DNA from: Moraxella osloensis
GTDB lineage: Bacteria > Pseudomonadota > Gammaproteobacteria > Pseudomonadales > Moraxellaceae
DNA length: 64,000 nucleotides
Direction of reading: 5' to 3'
Assembly (NCBI RefSeq): GCF_009867135.1
Contig: NZ_CP047226.1
Coordinates: 806,001-870,000 of the forward strand
In this document: piece by piece, positions 63,621-64,000 of the stretch
Numbering within the stretch: the first letter of the stretch is position 1
Layout of the letters: every line of letters begins with the position of its first letter
Translations under genes and position numbers: made by a program
Notes under the pieces: generated by a model
The model's database searches: none
The model's input: only the letters and a program-made list of their open reading frames with translations
What the model was told of the DNA's origin: nothing

Positions 63621-64000
63621 TACAAAGACAGTTATACGCTAAAATTAAGATGAATAAAAACGAATTAAAATTTAAAAATGATGAATTTTATTCATTTTAG
63701 GTTTTTTCTTGCATAAAGATTGGATTGCCACCCATGCAAAAAATGCCTGCCTTGCCAAGCCCGCTGAATCAATTGATAGGCAAAAAAGCGTCATTATTGG
63801 ACAAGCGACTTTATCTGACCTTGCCGTAAAACCACCGACTTCAGGTGGTGGATATAAGGCAATTGCTTAACTCTATAAGATTTGCTATACTCATATCACT
63901 ATATTTAATGTCTTGCACTCAACAGTTAAGTTAAGACTAAATTGCGAGTACGCAGTAACTTAACTGGTAAGGCACTCCAAACACACACTTAAGCTAATCC
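63621..64000. other. Structured DNA at the window edge, possible IS200/IS605 end
   Basis: A small hairpin pairs CCACC with GGTGG around GACTTCA near 63829-63846, in sequence resembling the subterminal hairpins of IS200/IS605 elements. A larger nested one pairs CAGTTAAGTTA (63923-63933) with TAACTTAACTG (63956-63966), enclosing TGCG/CGCA (63943-63946, 63951-63954). No transposase gene lies inside the window. The element, if real, continues past base 64000. Confidence 0.35.

Noticed and set aside
63541..63640. SAM riboswitch before mesX
   Set aside because: The leader folds into nested hairpins but lacks the multi-helix core and conserved bases of SAM riboswitches as far as I can see.
63715..63870. 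Short frame reading into the CCACC hairpin, considered as the end of a tnpB gene
   Set aside because: The translated sequence has no TnpB zinc-finger or RuvC motif and the frame closes a short way upstream.

Overview
The window is a piece of a gammaproteobacterial chromosome, most likely from the Moraxellaceae (Moraxella/Faucicola/Psychrobacter/Acinetobacter relatives). The signs are an RNase HI-DnaQ fusion, an Hfq with a long Gly-rich tail, a core methionine synthase with a DUF1852 partner, a FimL-like pilus regulator, and moderate-to-low GC with Moraxellaceae-like proteins throughout. Genus and species cannot be fixed from the sequence alone. Most of the window is conserved housekeeping DNA. 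The accessory parts are two insertion sequences, two decayed genes and possible mobile-element debris at the right edge.

Layout. 1-1658: an IS630-type element cut by the window edge has truncated a PilS-like sensor kinase lying just after a GacA-type response regulator. 2001-6485: queD-like, tsaE-mutL-miaA and hfq. 6840-12625: the LPS/LOS block kdsD-kdsC-lptC-lptA-lptB, then a PACE-family efflux protein and radA. 12691-18276: a three-gene ABC importer (binding protein, permease, ATPase), a truncated paralogue of its binding protein, and small secreted proteins. 18425-25471: metG, apbC/mrp, envelope lipoproteins and a Tat-exported LD-carboxypeptidase. 25607-33901: rnhA-dnaQ fusion, fimL-like, nudC, an orphan soluble RnfB-like ferredoxin next to nth, ppa and waaA. 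34052-39815: 3-hydroxybutyrate dehydrogenase, rsmE, five tRNAs (Ser, Asn, Asn, Val, Asp), a thioesterase and a DUF2059 protein.

40181-46439: a Ktr/Trk-type K+ uptake pair and a two-component system with a PepSY lipoprotein. 46650-54592: the cytochrome bd assembly exporter genes cydDC and the oxidase genes cydABX, arranged divergently and separated by an intact IS982-family element. 54784-60173: amtB, an unknown protein, a lipoprotein esterase and gabD. 60277-60825: a wrecked pncB. 60917-63540: the cluster DUF1852 (mesX)-core methionine synthase (mesD)-flavin reductase, the best candidate for an unusual system here. It is expected to make methionine without 5-methyl-tetrahydrofolate or cobalamin and to need oxygen; the methyl donor is unknown. 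A two-tier hairpin followed by a T run lies in its leader.

Functional themes: kdsD, kdsC, lptCAB and waaA cover Kdo supply, Kdo transfer and LPS export. tsaE, miaA, rsmE, metG and the tRNAs cover translation. gacA, the broken pilS-like gene and fimL point to type IV pilus and surface regulation that may have been altered by the IS insertion. The loss of pncB would remove nicotinic-acid salvage unless another copy exists elsewhere.
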